Origin: Pseudanabaena sp. M085S1SP2A07QC
GTDB lineage: Bacteria > Cyanobacteriota > Cyanobacteriia > Pseudanabaenales > Pseudanabaenaceae
Assembly (NCBI GenBank): GCA_020404895.1
Contig: JADBWK010000044.1
Coordinates: 1-64,000 of the forward strand
Direction: 5' to 3'
Length of the DNA: 64,000 nt
Positions within the stretch are counted from its first letter, which is position 1. Every line of letters starts with the position of its first letter. Positions 1 through 10,780 of the stretch are shown in pieces. The notes below the pieces were generated by a model. The model searched no databases and had not been told where the DNA came from. It was given only the letters and a program-made list of their open reading frames with translations. A program made the position numbers and the translations under genes.

Positions 1-300
1 ATATTTCGATGGATTTTCCTTTACGATGTTTAGTCGTCAATTGCTGTACTTCACCATTTTTTTCTAAATAATCCAACCACTCATACAAACTAGAATGACT
101 GGATGGTAAGCAGGTGAAAATAAAGTTCATCTCTGCATCTAGACAATGCTGACACATCGGTTGACGACTATAGAGATCATCCCCTAACAGGGTAATTGCT
201 TGTCCCTGAAATAGATGACGATGCCTACTAATCCAACGTTTTGCGGCGGCTGTTTCGCAATCTTGTTTCTCATGTCCATCTTGCGGGATGGTTGAGAGCA
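1..300 (-). pseudogene. DDE-type transposase fragment (runs off left edge, truncated by tnpB remnant)
   Basis: Reverse-strand reading gives ...RWISRHRHLFQGQAITLLGDDLYSRQPMCQHCLDAEMNFIFTCLPSSHSSLYEWLDYLEKNGEVQQLTTKHRKGKSIE, typical of a transposase core; no intact gene. Confidence 0.55.
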
Positions 301-555
301 TTTAGCTAAAAATACTTTGCCGTCTTTCCACTTGAAAGCAGACTTAGTAAATTCAGTATTGCCACCATTATGTTTTTTCTTGAAGTTAGGGTATTTTGCC
401 CTTCCTGAGAAGAAATTAGTAAAGGCGGTTTGTAAATTCCTCAAACCTTGCTGTAATGGCACACAGCTAACTTCATTAAGAAACTGCAAGTCTTCTTGCT
501 TCTTCCAACTGCTTAAGTTTAGCTGGTTTCATCAAATAGTCGTTAGCCCCTTGAG
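300..555 (-). pseudogene. tnpB: IS200/IS605-family TnpB (OrfB) remnant with frameshifts
   Basis: WKKQEDLQFLNEVSCVPLQQGLRNLQTAFTNFFSGRAKYPNFKKKHNGGNTEFTKSAFKWKDGKVFLAK is a TnpB N-terminal segment; joins unrelated sequence near 300. Confidence 0.8.
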
Positions 556-631
556 AATATAAAAAAATGCAAAAAGATAAAGGTATTGCGAAGCAATACC
601 TTTATCTTTTTGCATTTTTTTATTTTTAGAA

Positions 632-705
632 CGGGTTCGACGGGGCTCGAACCCGCAACTTCCGCCGTGACAGGGCGGTGCTCTAACCAATTGAACTACG
701 AACCC
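632..705 (-). tRNA. tRNA-Asp(GTC)
   Basis: GGGTTCG...CGAACCC acceptor stem, TTCGAGCCC T-arm, anticodon loop CTGTCAC. Confidence 0.95.
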
Positions 706-1134
706 AAATTTTTGCTCTTAAGTTTAATTTAAAGGATTGCTAATAACAAGGTGACCTGCAACTCGTTTTTTGCATTTCTTTATTTAAGCGCTCCTCATTA
801 TGTAGATTTACAAGATGTTTGTCAATACTCTAAGCATATTTTTTTGAAAATTTTTTAATTACTGACCGAGAAAGGTGATCGCTATACTACCTTCCCAGTC
901 AAGAAATGCTGTCCACCAATTCTCATTATGAAAGGGTTTGCTGCGCCTTCGGCGCAGCAAACCCTTTCATAATGAGAATTAATGATGCGGGGCAAAGCCC
1001 CGCATCATTAATTCTTGGAATGTCGCAAAAAAACAGAAAAAGTCATTGCAATTATGACAGTCCGTGATATCCTGTCACCCATTATCTGCCATCTGAATTT
1101 GTCCAATAGGATTTAATTGGTGTAGAGGACTCCC

Positions 1135-1773
1135 ATGAATTGCTTTAAAAGCGCAAACATTAAAATTGCGATCGCCACAACGCTTTTGACGCAGATCGTC
1201 AGTATTGCTATACCGACAACAGTGCCATCTGTCATACCATCCGCGATCGCCTTGCCAGGTCAAACACCCGATCAAGTCATTGATTGGATTAGAACTAATC
1301 CCGCATTGCGTCCAGAAGCTGGCGAGCGTCTGCTTGTGCGCAAAAGTGACACGCCATCAAGACGATTTCAATTTCAAGCCAGCGTAGTGCTACCAGGGAT
1401 TGCCGCCATACAGAAGAGCGAGGCAAATCTCATTAGAAGTGAGCAGATTAGAATTTTTGACATCATTAATGGGGTGACACGCTCTCGGCTAGAAGAGTCA
1501 CTGCGCTCTATTTATGGGCCAGATATTATGCGCGACTATGCAACGGCTAAGCGGGTTTATGCCTATCCAACAGTCGCCATGTTGCAGCGATCGCAATCTA
1601 AGAATGCTTCCCCAATTCTCAGAGCTTTACAAGGAGAATTACGTCAGGGCAAGAAGTACGCCTACTGGGTGGAGTTATTGCAAAATGGCAAAGGTAGCGC
1701 TAATTCTGGACAAATTACGGTGTTTGAGCTGGATAGTCTGCCAAAACTTGAGCAAGAGTTAAGCAACCACTAG
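1135..1773 (+). CDS. hypothetical secreted protein
   Basis: 212-aa ORF with N-terminal signal-like segment, followed by a terminator hairpin. Confidence 0.75.
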   Translation: MNCFKSANIKIAIATTLLTQIVSIAIPTTVPSVIPSAIALPGQTPDQVIDWIRTNPALRPEAGERLLVRKSDTPSRRFQFQASVVLPGIAAIQKSEANLIRSEQIRIFDIINGVTRSRLEESLRSIYGPDIMRDYATAKRVYAYPTVAMLQRSQSKNASPILRALQGELRQGKKYAYWVELLQNGKGSANSGQITVFELDSLPKLEQELSNH

Positions 1774-1950
1774 AATCAAAAAAAGCCTCGCGAAGCGAGG
1801 CTTTTTTTGATTCTAGCCCTGCACTCAAGTGCGGGCTAAAAGCTCAAGTCTGCTGAAGCAGACTTGAGCTTTTAGCCAAGAACTTGAGTTCTTGGTTTCT
1901 TTAATAAAAAAGCCTCGCTTTGCGAGGCTTTTTTATTAAAGAAACCAACC
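1773..1950. repeat. Cluster of consecutive hairpins between convergent genes
   Basis: gaatcaaaaaaagcctcgcgaagcgaggctttttttgattc; ctaaaagctcaagtctgctgaagcagacttgagcttttag; ccaagaacttgagttcttgg; ggtttctttaataaaaaagcctcgctttgcgaggcttttttattaaagaaacc. Confidence 0.9.
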
Positions 1951-2991
1951 GTAACTGTGCAAACCTTTACCGAGAAGATTTACGCCGAGATAGCAAGTCC
2001 AAACTACTAATAGCCCCACGCTAGCCAAAATCGCAGGTTTACGTCCTTGCCAACCCTTAGTAATGCGAGTATGCAAATAAGCCGCAAAGACTAACCATGT
2101 AATCAAAGACCATGTTTCCTTCGGGTCCCAACTCCAGTAAGAACCCCATGCTTCGTTTGCCCATACTCCACCTGCAATGATCCCAATCGTCAGCAGAGGA
2201 AAACCTAATCCGATCGCGCGATAACTGAGATTATCTAAAGTCTCACCAATAGTAAGACGACGCAAAGATAGCGGTTTAGTTTGGGTAGCGATCGCTTCAG
2301 CAGTCAGCGTCATACTATTCGCTGATTGTAAATTACCCGACTTCAAAATACCGCCCATACTCTCAACTGCAAAAGCGGCAAATGTCTCAGAGTTAGGATT
2401 ATTAGTGTTATTCCCTTCGGCAAGACTACGGAGGTTTGTGCCAAAGGAACTCCCCTGTAACACCACATCTTGACCACGGGTAACAATCAAAAAGGCGATC
2501 GCTAAAATGCTACCTGTCATCAAAGCCGCGTAACTAAGCAGCATGACGCTAACATGCATCATCAACCAATTTGACTTCAGTGCAGGAACAAGGGGCTCGG
2601 AAACTTGCATCCCTGATGGCAGAGCTAGGGCAGCAAAAGCAGTGATTCCCATTGCAAGGGGTGAAGTGAAAGCCCCAACTAGACGCTTTGCGGTATCATT
2701 GGCGCTTTTGTTGCCAATGCGATTTACCACGATATGCATGGTGGTAATCCCCCATGCCAAGAAAAATAACGATTCGTAAAGATTGCTCAGTGGGAAATAG
2801 CCTGCATCAATCCAACGCGCTCCCAGCAATGTAGCAATACAGAGATTAGCGATCGCCATGCCTGCGTTACCAAGCGATCGTAAATATGGCAAGTTAGGGA
2901 ATGCGACATGTACCCAGAAAATAAGCATGGTCGCAAAGAGGACGGCAAATGATGAGTTGTCCAGTAAGTTCTGAAGCGCGACGAGTTGCAT
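1936..2991 (-). CDS. ccsA: cytochrome c biogenesis protein CcsA (heme attachment)
   Basis: [18 protein letters not shown] tryptophan-rich motif, multi-TM protein. Confidence 0.93.
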   Translation of the reverse strand: MQLVALQNLLDNSSFAVLFATMLIFWVHVAFPNLPYLRSLGNAGMAIANLCIATLLGARWIDAGYFPLSNLYESLFFLAWGITTMHIVVNRIGNKSANDTAKRLVGAFTSPLAMGITAFAALALPSGMQVSEPLVPALKSNWLMMHVSVMLLSYAALMTGSILAIAFLIVTRGQDVVLQGSSFGTNLRSLAEGNNTNNPNSETFAAFAVESMGGILKSGNLQSANSMTLTAEAIATQTKPLSLRRLTIGETLDNLSYRAIGLGFPLLTIGIIAGGVWANEAWGSYWSWDPKETWSLITWLVFAAYLHTRITKGWQGRKPAILASVGLLVVWTCYLGVNLLGKGLHSYGWFL

Positions 2992-3152
2992 TCAGGCAAT
3001 TCTCCAGCAATTTTGAAAAGTTTGTATGATTTGATTTTTAAAAGTGCATATCCTATGCGTTTTTATTGTATAGCAATCTAGTAGAAGCGCTGCTTCGCAG
3101 CACTTCTACTAGATTGCAGTTAGCAGTTAATAGTGTTGCTATAATTTTGCTC

Positions 3153-3785
3153 ATGACTTTAAATTACCGATCGCTGCCTTCAAAATTACCCAATCCTGAT
3201 GCTCAAGGTGTAATCGTCGCACTGCATGGCTGGGGCGCGAATTGTGATGATCTGATCTCGCTTGCACCCATGGTCGGACTCGCCAATTATCAATGGATTT
3301 GTCCTGAAGCTCCCTTTAACCATCCAATGCCCAATGGCAAGATGTGGTATGACCTGCAAAGCCTTGATATTGAAGGCTTAGCCAAAAGCTGTGAACTACT
3401 CAGCCAGTTTCTTGAAGATTTACCAGCAATGACAGGCATCCCTTTAGAGAAAACATTTTTGTTAGGTTTTTCACAAGGTGGGGCAATGACCTTGGACGTA
3501 GGTTTGGTATTTCCATTAGCAGGTTTGATAGCCTTGAGTGGCTACTTGCATATCACGGAAGAAGAATTGCAAGAACTTTCAGATCGATCATTCCCGCCTA
3601 TTTTGATTGCTCATGGTACAGAGGATACAGTGGTTCCCATTGGTGTAGCTCGCAATACAAGAGAGGTCTTTGAACGCTTGGGCGTAACCGTGGAATATGA
3701 GGAATATGAGATGTCCCATGAAATTCGTCCTGAAACTTGCGATCGCATCCAAGAATTTATCTTGCAACACCAAAATAAGCTGTGA
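3153..3785 (+). CDS. alpha/beta hydrolase, carboxylesterase/phospholipase family
   Basis: GFSQGGAM nucleophile elbow, HGWGAN, HGTEDTVVP; upstream part of ORF is a hairpin so ATG at 3153 preferred. Confidence 0.85.
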   Translation: MTLNYRSLPSKLPNPDAQGVIVALHGWGANCDDLISLAPMVGLANYQWICPEAPFNHPMPNGKMWYDLQSLDIEGLAKSCELLSQFLEDLPAMTGIPLEKTFLLGFSQGGAMTLDVGLVFPLAGLIALSGYLHITEEELQELSDRSFPPILIAHGTEDTVVPIGVARNTREVFERLGVTVEYEEYEMSHEIRPETCDRIQEFILQHQNKL

Positions 3786-3926
3786 TAAAAGTCAGCCGTT
3801 GGCTGACTTTTATCACAGCTTATTTTTATAATTAGAATTGCTACTTTTTTTGTTAATTACTAGTCAATTTTTGATCTGACAGTGTATTGTTAAGATCTAA
3901 ATAAGCACTATATAAGGAGATATTGT

Positions 3927-4025
3927 ATGAATCTTTCAGATGGTCAAGTTTTTACCGCTTTGTTAGTTTCACTTTTCCCCGCAGTAATGGCAGCCCTATT
4001 AGGTTCTGCTCTTTCCAATTCGTAG
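3927..4025 (+). CDS. psaM: photosystem I subunit XII PsaM-like small protein
   Basis: MNLSDGQVFTALLVSLFPAVMAALLGSALSNS; N-terminus resembles PsaM (xLSDTQVxxALxxALxPAxLA); preceded by AAGGAG RBS. Confidence 0.7.
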   Translation: MNLSDGQVFTALLVSLFPAVMAALLGSALSNS

Positions 4026-4060
4026 TCATCATATCTATTTTTACAGCCTAGAGGTTGCGA

Positions 4061-4642
4061 ATGGTTGCCAAACGAGACTTATCTCCACGTTTTTCTCCAC
4101 AAGTACAAAAACAGACCCCGCGATCGCAGAGTCAGTTCAGGAGAAATGATGTCGTGAGTATGCATTCACGCAGTAGCCATTCTACCTCTGGCGAAAGCTT
4201 CGCATCTACTAATATTGCTAGCAGCTACAGTGAAGCAGTTGCTCAGAATGTTCATCGAAACAAAGAACAGTATTACCGAGCAAAAGCAACCGAGTCAATC
4301 ATAGTCATAGCCGTTAATGTTGCTCTATCTATTGCCGCGATCGTAGCAGTCACCAAATTACTTCCATATCAATCTTCGCAAAAAGATCGCCTTGATGAGA
4401 TTACAACAGAGGTGAATTCGACCGAGCAACGGGTAAATGGAATGCGCGAAAAATTACCCCAAACTTTAAACTCTGGGAAATCTCAGGAAATATTTTTGAG
4501 AAATCAGGGCTGGATCAAAAATAATCAAGTGACGATTAAGCTCCTTGATCCGTCTGAAGTAGCCTCACCAAATACTGATAGCGATGGCGTAATGCCGACC
4601 ACAACCACCGCCCAAAAGTATAACAATCGACAAAATCCATAA
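4061..4642 (+). CDS. conserved cyanobacterial membrane-anchored hypothetical protein
   Basis: single TM (SIIVIAVNVALSIAAIVAV) plus coiled-coil; terminator hairpin at 4643-4679. Confidence 0.75.
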   Translation: MVAKRDLSPRFSPQVQKQTPRSQSQFRRNDVVSMHSRSSHSTSGESFASTNIASSYSEAVAQNVHRNKEQYYRAKATESIIVIAVNVALSIAAIVAVTKLLPYQSSQKDRLDEITTEVNSTEQRVNGMREKLPQTLNSGKSQEIFLRNQGWIKNNQVTIKLLDPSEVASPNTDSDGVMPTTTTAQKYNNRQNP

Positions 4643-4715
4643 ATAAAAGGCGGTGCTTCGCACCGCCTTTTATTTATGGCGTTCTAGCTCAATTAGCCGA
4701 ATTGCTAATAAAATT

Positions 4716-5095
4716 TTAGCTAATGTTCTTTATACGAGCGATCGCCATCGAGATCGTTGAAGCATAGGAAAAGATTGCATGTACATGGACTAGATCATAT
4801 TCATTGATATGTTGCCATAGCCAAGTTGTCAGTGATCGCGAAAATGCAAATTCCCTTACAGCATTGATCTTTGGTGAAAATCTAGGAAAGAAACGAATCG
4901 GTATATTTCCATATTCTGCAAGCTGATTAGTCAATTCGTATAGATGCACATCTAGTAAGTCTTTACCATTGTCGTTAGTGGTGGCAATTTCTGCATCGAT
5001 ACCTTGCGATCGCTAAGCACCTACTATTTCAATCACAGCTTGGCTTGTCCCTCCGCGAAATGAAGCTAACGAAGGAATGAGATGAAGGACTTTCA
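4716..5095 (-). pseudogene. glycosyltransferase (family 4-like) remnant with internal stop
   Basis: [63 protein letters not shown]... reads continuously except one TAG; 3' part missing. Confidence 0.8.
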
Positions 5096-5596
5096 ATCTA
5101 CTACACTAGGTTGAATTGTGATAAGACCTCGCATTCCTGCTTCGGAATGATCAGCGATCGCGCAATGCAATTCGTAAGTACCAGACTTAATCGGGATAAA
5201 AGTCCATGCAGCAGTTGTATTCGGACGTAATTCTAATTCGCGAATATTGCCTTTAACTTCCACATTGCCTGCCACCACATTTTGCGTCCAGATCGCATCA
5301 GCAAAATCTTTACTAGTGAAATAATGCTTCATCCCACTGGTGTTACTTAGTAATAACTTATAACGTTTACCAGACTCAAAGGTGAAGCGCTCGGGGAAGA
5401 ATTTTAGTTCGTTGGCATTGTTGCTCAAACTGACCTTAACTTCGATCGCAGTTTGTTTTGTGAAATCTACTGCTGCTAATTTGACTGTTTCATTGATAGA
5501 AGCAGCGATCACTAAATTGGGACTAATCACCAAAAAGCAAATTGTAAATATCCAAATACTCAAAACTTGGCTAAAAATTTTGAAGGTGCGGCTCAT
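5093..5596 (-). CDS. cupredoxin-domain (plastocyanin/azurin-like) secreted protein
   Basis: signal peptide; KHYFTSKDF and GTYELHCAIADHSEAGMRG copper-site-like motifs. Confidence 0.85.
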   Translation of the reverse strand: MSRTFKIFSQVLSIWIFTICFLVISPNLVIAASINETVKLAAVDFTKQTAIEVKVSLSNNANELKFFPERFTFESGKRYKLLLSNTSGMKHYFTSKDFADAIWTQNVVAGNVEVKGNIRELELRPNTTAAWTFIPIKSGTYELHCAIADHSEAGMRGLITIQPSVVD

Positions 5597-5678
5597 ATAT
5601 ACCTCTCTCAAAAAAACTAACAGAATTTAGGACTCGGCAATTCAATTTTTGTGGCGCGGCAAAGCCGCGCCACAAAAA

Positions 5679-6485
<807 letters not shown>

Positions 6486-6551
6486 TCACAGTTTAACGAT
6501 TTGAGTGTCACTTAACACATAAAAACAGGCTGTGCCCAGCACAGCCTGTTT

Positions 6552-8114
6552 TTATGTAATTCCCTGCAAAGCTTGGATTGCCTGTTGGGTGCGCTTTATC
6601 CATTCTGCATCACGATTTTCTTCGTATAACTTCAGGGCTTCTTGATAAGAGCGAATCGCATTGCTGACTTCACCCTTCATCGTATACAAAGCTCCTAGTC
6701 CAAAATGAGCCTTAGCAAAAGTTGGATTTAAAGATAGAGCCTTGAAATAGGCAGTTTGAGCTTCACCGAGTCGTCCGCGATCAGCATAGGCAAGCCCCAA
6801 ACTGGTATAGTCCACCCATAGATCTTCTTTACCGATCGCAATAGTTTTTTGGAAAGCATTGATCGCCTCATCACTATTGCCCTGAGCACGTAATAAATTG
6901 CCGAGATTGCTATAAGCCACAGCATTCTTGGTGTCAATCGCAACTGCCTGACGAAACGCAGTAATCGCCTCAGAGTTACGGTTTTGATCTGACAAAACCC
7001 GCCCAAGATTGTTGTAAGCCGCCGCATATCTAGGGTTAATCGCGATCGATTTCTCATAGGCAGCGATCGCCCCTTCGAGATCGCCTTGCCGACGCAGAGA
7101 AAGCCCTAGTCCATTGAAAGTACTAGCAACCCTCGGATTGATTTCCGTACTACGCTTAAAGGCTTCCGTTGCTTCAGGAATATTTCCCTCGCGCAACAGA
7201 GCGCTACCTAGAGCTGCATAGATATCGGCATTACGAGGATCTTGTTCAGATGCTTTGCGGAAAGTCGCGATCGCCTTTTGCTGATCATCGAGTTGGTTGT
7301 ACGCCAAGCCAAGATTGTAATAAACATTCGGAAAATTCGGATCAATTGTAGTTACCCGTTTATAAGCCTCAATGGAGCCTGCATAGTCGCGTTCTTCATA
7401 AAGCGAAATTCCTAGCGCAAAATGGGCTACTGCATACTGCGGAGCAAGCTCTATCGCCTTACGATAAGATGTGATCGCCTCTTGACGATTGCCTTGGCGA
7501 CGCAGCACTGTACCTAAGCCATTATGGGCAAGAGCATATTTAGGATCAAACTCAATCGCTTTACGGAAAGATGCGATCGCTCCTTGAATATTATTTTTGC
7601 GTTCATGAGCTAAGCCCAAATTGTAATAAACAGGAGCAAGATTTGTGTCGGCTTTGCTAAGCTGCACAAACTGGTTGTAAGCATCAATCGCCCCATTAGC
7701 ATCACCTTTGTGATAAAGGGCTATCCCCAAACCGTAATAGGCAGGCGTATAGCTTTTATCTATTAAAATCGCTTGGCGATGAGCTTCGATTGCACCTTGG
7801 ATATCCCCCTTTTGGCGCAACGTTACACCCAAACCATAGTAGGCAGACACTAACTCTGGACTTTCCGCGATCGCTTGGCGATATAGAGCAAGGGCGCGAT
7901 CAAGTTGATTTTGCTCTCTAAGAGAATTAGCGCGTTCAACCAACTTGATTGGTGTATTGGCTAGTGGATCACTCTGAGAAATTTTTTGAGTAATCTTATT
8001 GGTCGCAGTCGATGAAGTTTGAGCTAAGGCGATCGGGTCAAGAGCAGGAGCGAGACTGCATATTAGCGGAAGAAATCCTACTAGCGCGATCTTCGTAATT
8101 GCGGTTTTGATCAT
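6552..8114 (-). CDS. TPR-repeat protein, secreted
   Basis: Tandem AYYNLGLAL...AIAAYRKAI repeats; signal peptide. Confidence 0.93.
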   Translation of the reverse strand: MIKTAITKIALVGFLPLICSLAPALDPIALAQTSSTATNKITQKISQSDPLANTPIKLVERANSLREQNQLDRALALYRQAIAESPELVSAYYGLGVTLRQKGDIQGAIEAHRQAILIDKSYTPAYYGLGIALYHKGDANGAIDAYNQFVQLSKADTNLAPVYYNLGLAHERKNNIQGAIASFRKAIEFDPKYALAHNGLGTVLRRQGNRQEAITSYRKAIELAPQYAVAHFALGISLYEERDYAGSIEAYKRVTTIDPNFPNVYYNLGLAYNQLDDQQKAIATFRKASEQDPRNADIYAALGSALLREGNIPEATEAFKRSTEINPRVASTFNGLGLSLRRQGDLEGAIAAYEKSIAINPRYAAAYNNLGRVLSDQNRNSEAITAFRQAVAIDTKNAVAYSNLGNLLRAQGNSDEAINAFQKTIAIGKEDLWVDYTSLGLAYADRGRLGEAQTAYFKALSLNPTFAKAHFGLGALYTMKGEVSNAIRSYQEALKLYEENRDAEWIKRTQQAIQALQGIT

Positions 8115-8344
8115 AGTTAATATTGCTTTTAGCTTGTTTCTGCCATCATAAAGTTATAGGTTAGTAAAGCAGAAATGAGAATGAGCAGTAGGTTTATAAA
8201 TTAGAAGAACAAATTAGAAGAGATGAGTCTTTATCCATCACACCACACCAATGACTTTAGCAAGGAAACCCATCGAATTGTAGATTTCAATTATTTATCG
8301 TATTTGCTTGGTCACTTTAATATGATGAGTCGAACGGCGTAAAT

Positions 8345-9097
8345 CTATTTGTCTACCCACACAATTGTTCTTGATTCTACACCATTACTTTTGAGGACAC
8401 TGGCGATCGCACCACTTACATCTCGATCCAATCCTAAATTCCACATTGTCTGAAAATCTTGGTAGGACAAAACATAAGTTTGGCTATTAGTATCTGTATA
8501 AGTAATTTGTTGGCTTTTGGGATCGGCTCCTGTCACTACAATCCAGTGTAGATAAGGAATTGAGCCAATATAGGGTATCGATAAACCACCGACACGCACC
8601 AAGGCGATCGCAGGTTTCCCCGATCGCACTAAATTAATTAGCCGATTAAAACTAGTTTGTGGGGATTTCTTGACGCGATCGCCTTCCCAGCGCTGCATGA
8701 CCTGTTGCAATGTCTGCGGCGGCGTGCCAGTTCGCACCTCAATCCATCGGTTATCCAAAGGATTACGGAATTTTTGCGGCAAAAATAGTTTTTTGTCAGT
8801 CGCGGCTCGAACTGTTGCATAGTTAACATCATGACCGTAGTAACGTAATATTCGCGCCGCCGAATTTGGACCACAACTCCAACTATCATTCTGAGCGCCT
8901 GTATCAGGCAGTTGAATTGGTTCAGATGAGCCATTAGTAGCAACTAAATCCTGAGATTTATCTGGAGATTTATTCTGGGATTTTTTTGCTGCCGCATGGG
9001 GACGATTGAGCGTGGTAACTGCTGATATTGCTGGTGTGACTGTTACGGCTATGGCGATAGTAGCGATCGCAAGTGTAGAATTTTTTAAAAAACCCAT
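8345..9097 (-). CDS. C39-like papain-fold cysteine peptidase, secreted
   Basis: NDSWSCGPNSAARILRYYG (Cys) and LHWIVVTGADP (His) motifs; signal peptide. Confidence 0.8.
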   Translation of the reverse strand: MGFLKNSTLAIATIAIAVTVTPAISAVTTLNRPHAAAKKSQNKSPDKSQDLVATNGSSEPIQLPDTGAQNDSWSCGPNSAARILRYYGHDVNYATVRAATDKKLFLPQKFRNPLDNRWIEVRTGTPPQTLQQVMQRWEGDRVKKSPQTSFNRLINLVRSGKPAIALVRVGGLSIPYIGSIPYLHWIVVTGADPKSQQITYTDTNSQTYVLSYQDFQTMWNLGLDRDVSGAIASVLKSNGVESRTIVWVDK

Positions 9098-9107
9098 AAA
9101 ACCTCGC

Positions 9108-10064
9108 ATGGACTTTTCGGTATTTTTACAGCAGTTTTTAAATGGCTTGTCGATTGGCAGTGTCTACGCCATCTTTGCCCTTGGCTACACATTAGTATTC
9201 TCGATTTTAGGAATCATTAACTTTGCTCACGGTGCTGTATTTACGCTCGGAGCATATTTTACTTATGTCCTCTGTGGCGGTGCATTTGGATTTAATGGCA
9301 TACTTGCCAACTTATCCTTACCTAAAGAACTGCATTTACCCTTTTTTGTTGCCATTTTCATCAGCAGTATTCTCGCTGGATGTGTAAGTATCCTGATCGA
9401 GCGGATTGCCTTCCGCCCACTACGCGATCGCAAAGCCGATCCATTGCTCACCTTAGTTTCTAGTTTGGGCGTAGCTGTAGTCATCGTCAACACGATCCAA
9501 TATTTTGTGGGAGCCGAGAGTTATAACTTCCCCGCTAATATTTATGGAAACCTACCACCAGCGATAAATTTCGGCACAATCGACAAACCAATTAACATTC
9601 GTACCGTCCAAATAGTCATTTTTGGTGTGTCAGGGATTATTTTAGCAATTCTCACCTATGGGATTAACTTCACCAAGCTAGGCAAAGCGATGAAAGCCGT
9701 AGCTGAAGATGCTACTACTGCTAGTCTTTTGGGCATAAATACCGATTTTTTCATTCTGCTTACCTTTTTCGTGTCAGGCTTCTTGGCTGGACTAGCAGGA
9801 ACTCTAGTTGGCTCCAGTGTCAGTATTGCTGGTCCCTATTTTGGCATCGGCTTTGGCTTAAAAGGTCTAGCGGTAATCGTCTTGGGCGGACTGGGCAATA
9901 TTCCTGGAGCCGTCGTTGGGGGCATTATCTTAGGACTTGCTGAGTCTTTTGTACCATCCGATCAGTCAGCATACAAAGATGCCGTAGCTTTTGCTTTACT
10001 ATTTATCGTCCTACTTGTCCGACCACAAGGACTCCTCGGCAAAACCTTCGTCCAGAAAGTCTAG
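9108..10064 (+). CDS. livH: branched-chain amino acid ABC transporter permease (LivH family)
   Basis: GLSIGSVYAIFALGYTLVFSILGIINFAHGAVFTLGAY; GGLGNIPGAVVGGIILGLAE. Confidence 0.92.
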   Translation: MDFSVFLQQFLNGLSIGSVYAIFALGYTLVFSILGIINFAHGAVFTLGAYFTYVLCGGAFGFNGILANLSLPKELHLPFFVAIFISSILAGCVSILIERIAFRPLRDRKADPLLTLVSSLGVAVVIVNTIQYFVGAESYNFPANIYGNLPPAINFGTIDKPINIRTVQIVIFGVSGIILAILTYGINFTKLGKAMKAVAEDATTASLLGINTDFFILLTFFVSGFLAGLAGTLVGSSVSIAGPYFGIGFGLKGLAVIVLGGLGNIPGAVVGGIILGLAESFVPSDQSAYKDAVAFALLFIVLLVRPQGLLGKTFVQKV

Positions 10065-10105
10065 AAAAACAGCGGCGCTTCGCCCCGCTGTTTGGGTTTA
10101 ACAAG

Positions 10106-10253
10106 AAATATTTGTAACCGTCCAAGGGGGGTACGAATTTGGTGGGTTTCAGGCTCATCAAATGACCTAAATCAAGACAAATCAGCGTTAAAGCACCTCA
10201 AAAATTGCTGGAATGACCATTTCTCGTTACCCCCTTGGACACTTACAAATATT
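10106..10253. mobile_element. MITE-like element with ~38-bp imperfect terminal inverted repeats
   Basis: left aaatatttgtaaccgtccaaggggggtacgaatttggt; right reverse-complement aaatatttgtaagtgtccaagggggtaacgagaaatggt; no ORF. Confidence 0.65.
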
Positions 10254-10410
10254 TTTTTCCTTTGAGTTTCATTTACTTTTATGTATTAACTAAAACTCCG
10301 TGAGAAGATAACTAGAGTATGTATTCTGCATCACAGACATAAATTATTTTTAGATAATTTCCAAGCATCAAGCAAGTTATTAAGCAAAAGCCTATACAGA
10401 GGGTTTGGTT

Positions 10411-10632
10411 ATGTTGCACTCACTTTATTATTCCATCAGCGCTATTCAAGACGAAGCAAGACATTTACTCGAAAGTGGAAGACTTACGCGCAGTCAACCC
10501 ATTCATACTCTTTGTCGCTTCTTTCGCGATCGCGAATGGTGTCAAATCGAACAAGAATTAGAAAATAATCAATATCTATTACGCGATCGCATTTGTGATT
10601 TAGTCAGTCGTGAATGTTGGCAGAGTGATTAA
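10411..10632 (+). CDS. DUF4327 family protein
   Basis: YSISAIQDEARHLLESGRLTRSQPIHTLCRFFRDREWCQIEQELE. Confidence 0.85.
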   Translation: MLHSLYYSISAIQDEARHLLESGRLTRSQPIHTLCRFFRDREWCQIEQELENNQYLLRDRICDLVSRECWQSD

Positions 10633-10780
10633 GTTATTACAAAATTGGAAAACAAATCTTCCTCTTATTTTGTGGTGAATTGACGAAATACTAGTCTTTA
10701 ACTGCACAAAAGTTATACAATCTGACAAGGTTTAGCCTTATTGCTAACCGTGTAAGCATCAATGGAGGTAATTCAAACCA

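Noticed and set aside
490-555. Reverse-strand [25 protein letters not shown] resembles a response-regulator receiver C-terminus
   Set aside because: It sits one frame off and contiguous with the TnpB remnant (WKKQEDLQFLNEVS); a frameshifted TnpB N-terminus explains it better.
8223-8342. 39-aa ORF MSLYPSHHTNDFSKETHRIVDFNYLSYLLGHFNMMSRTA
   Set aside because: No recognisable family and no clear RBS; could be chance.
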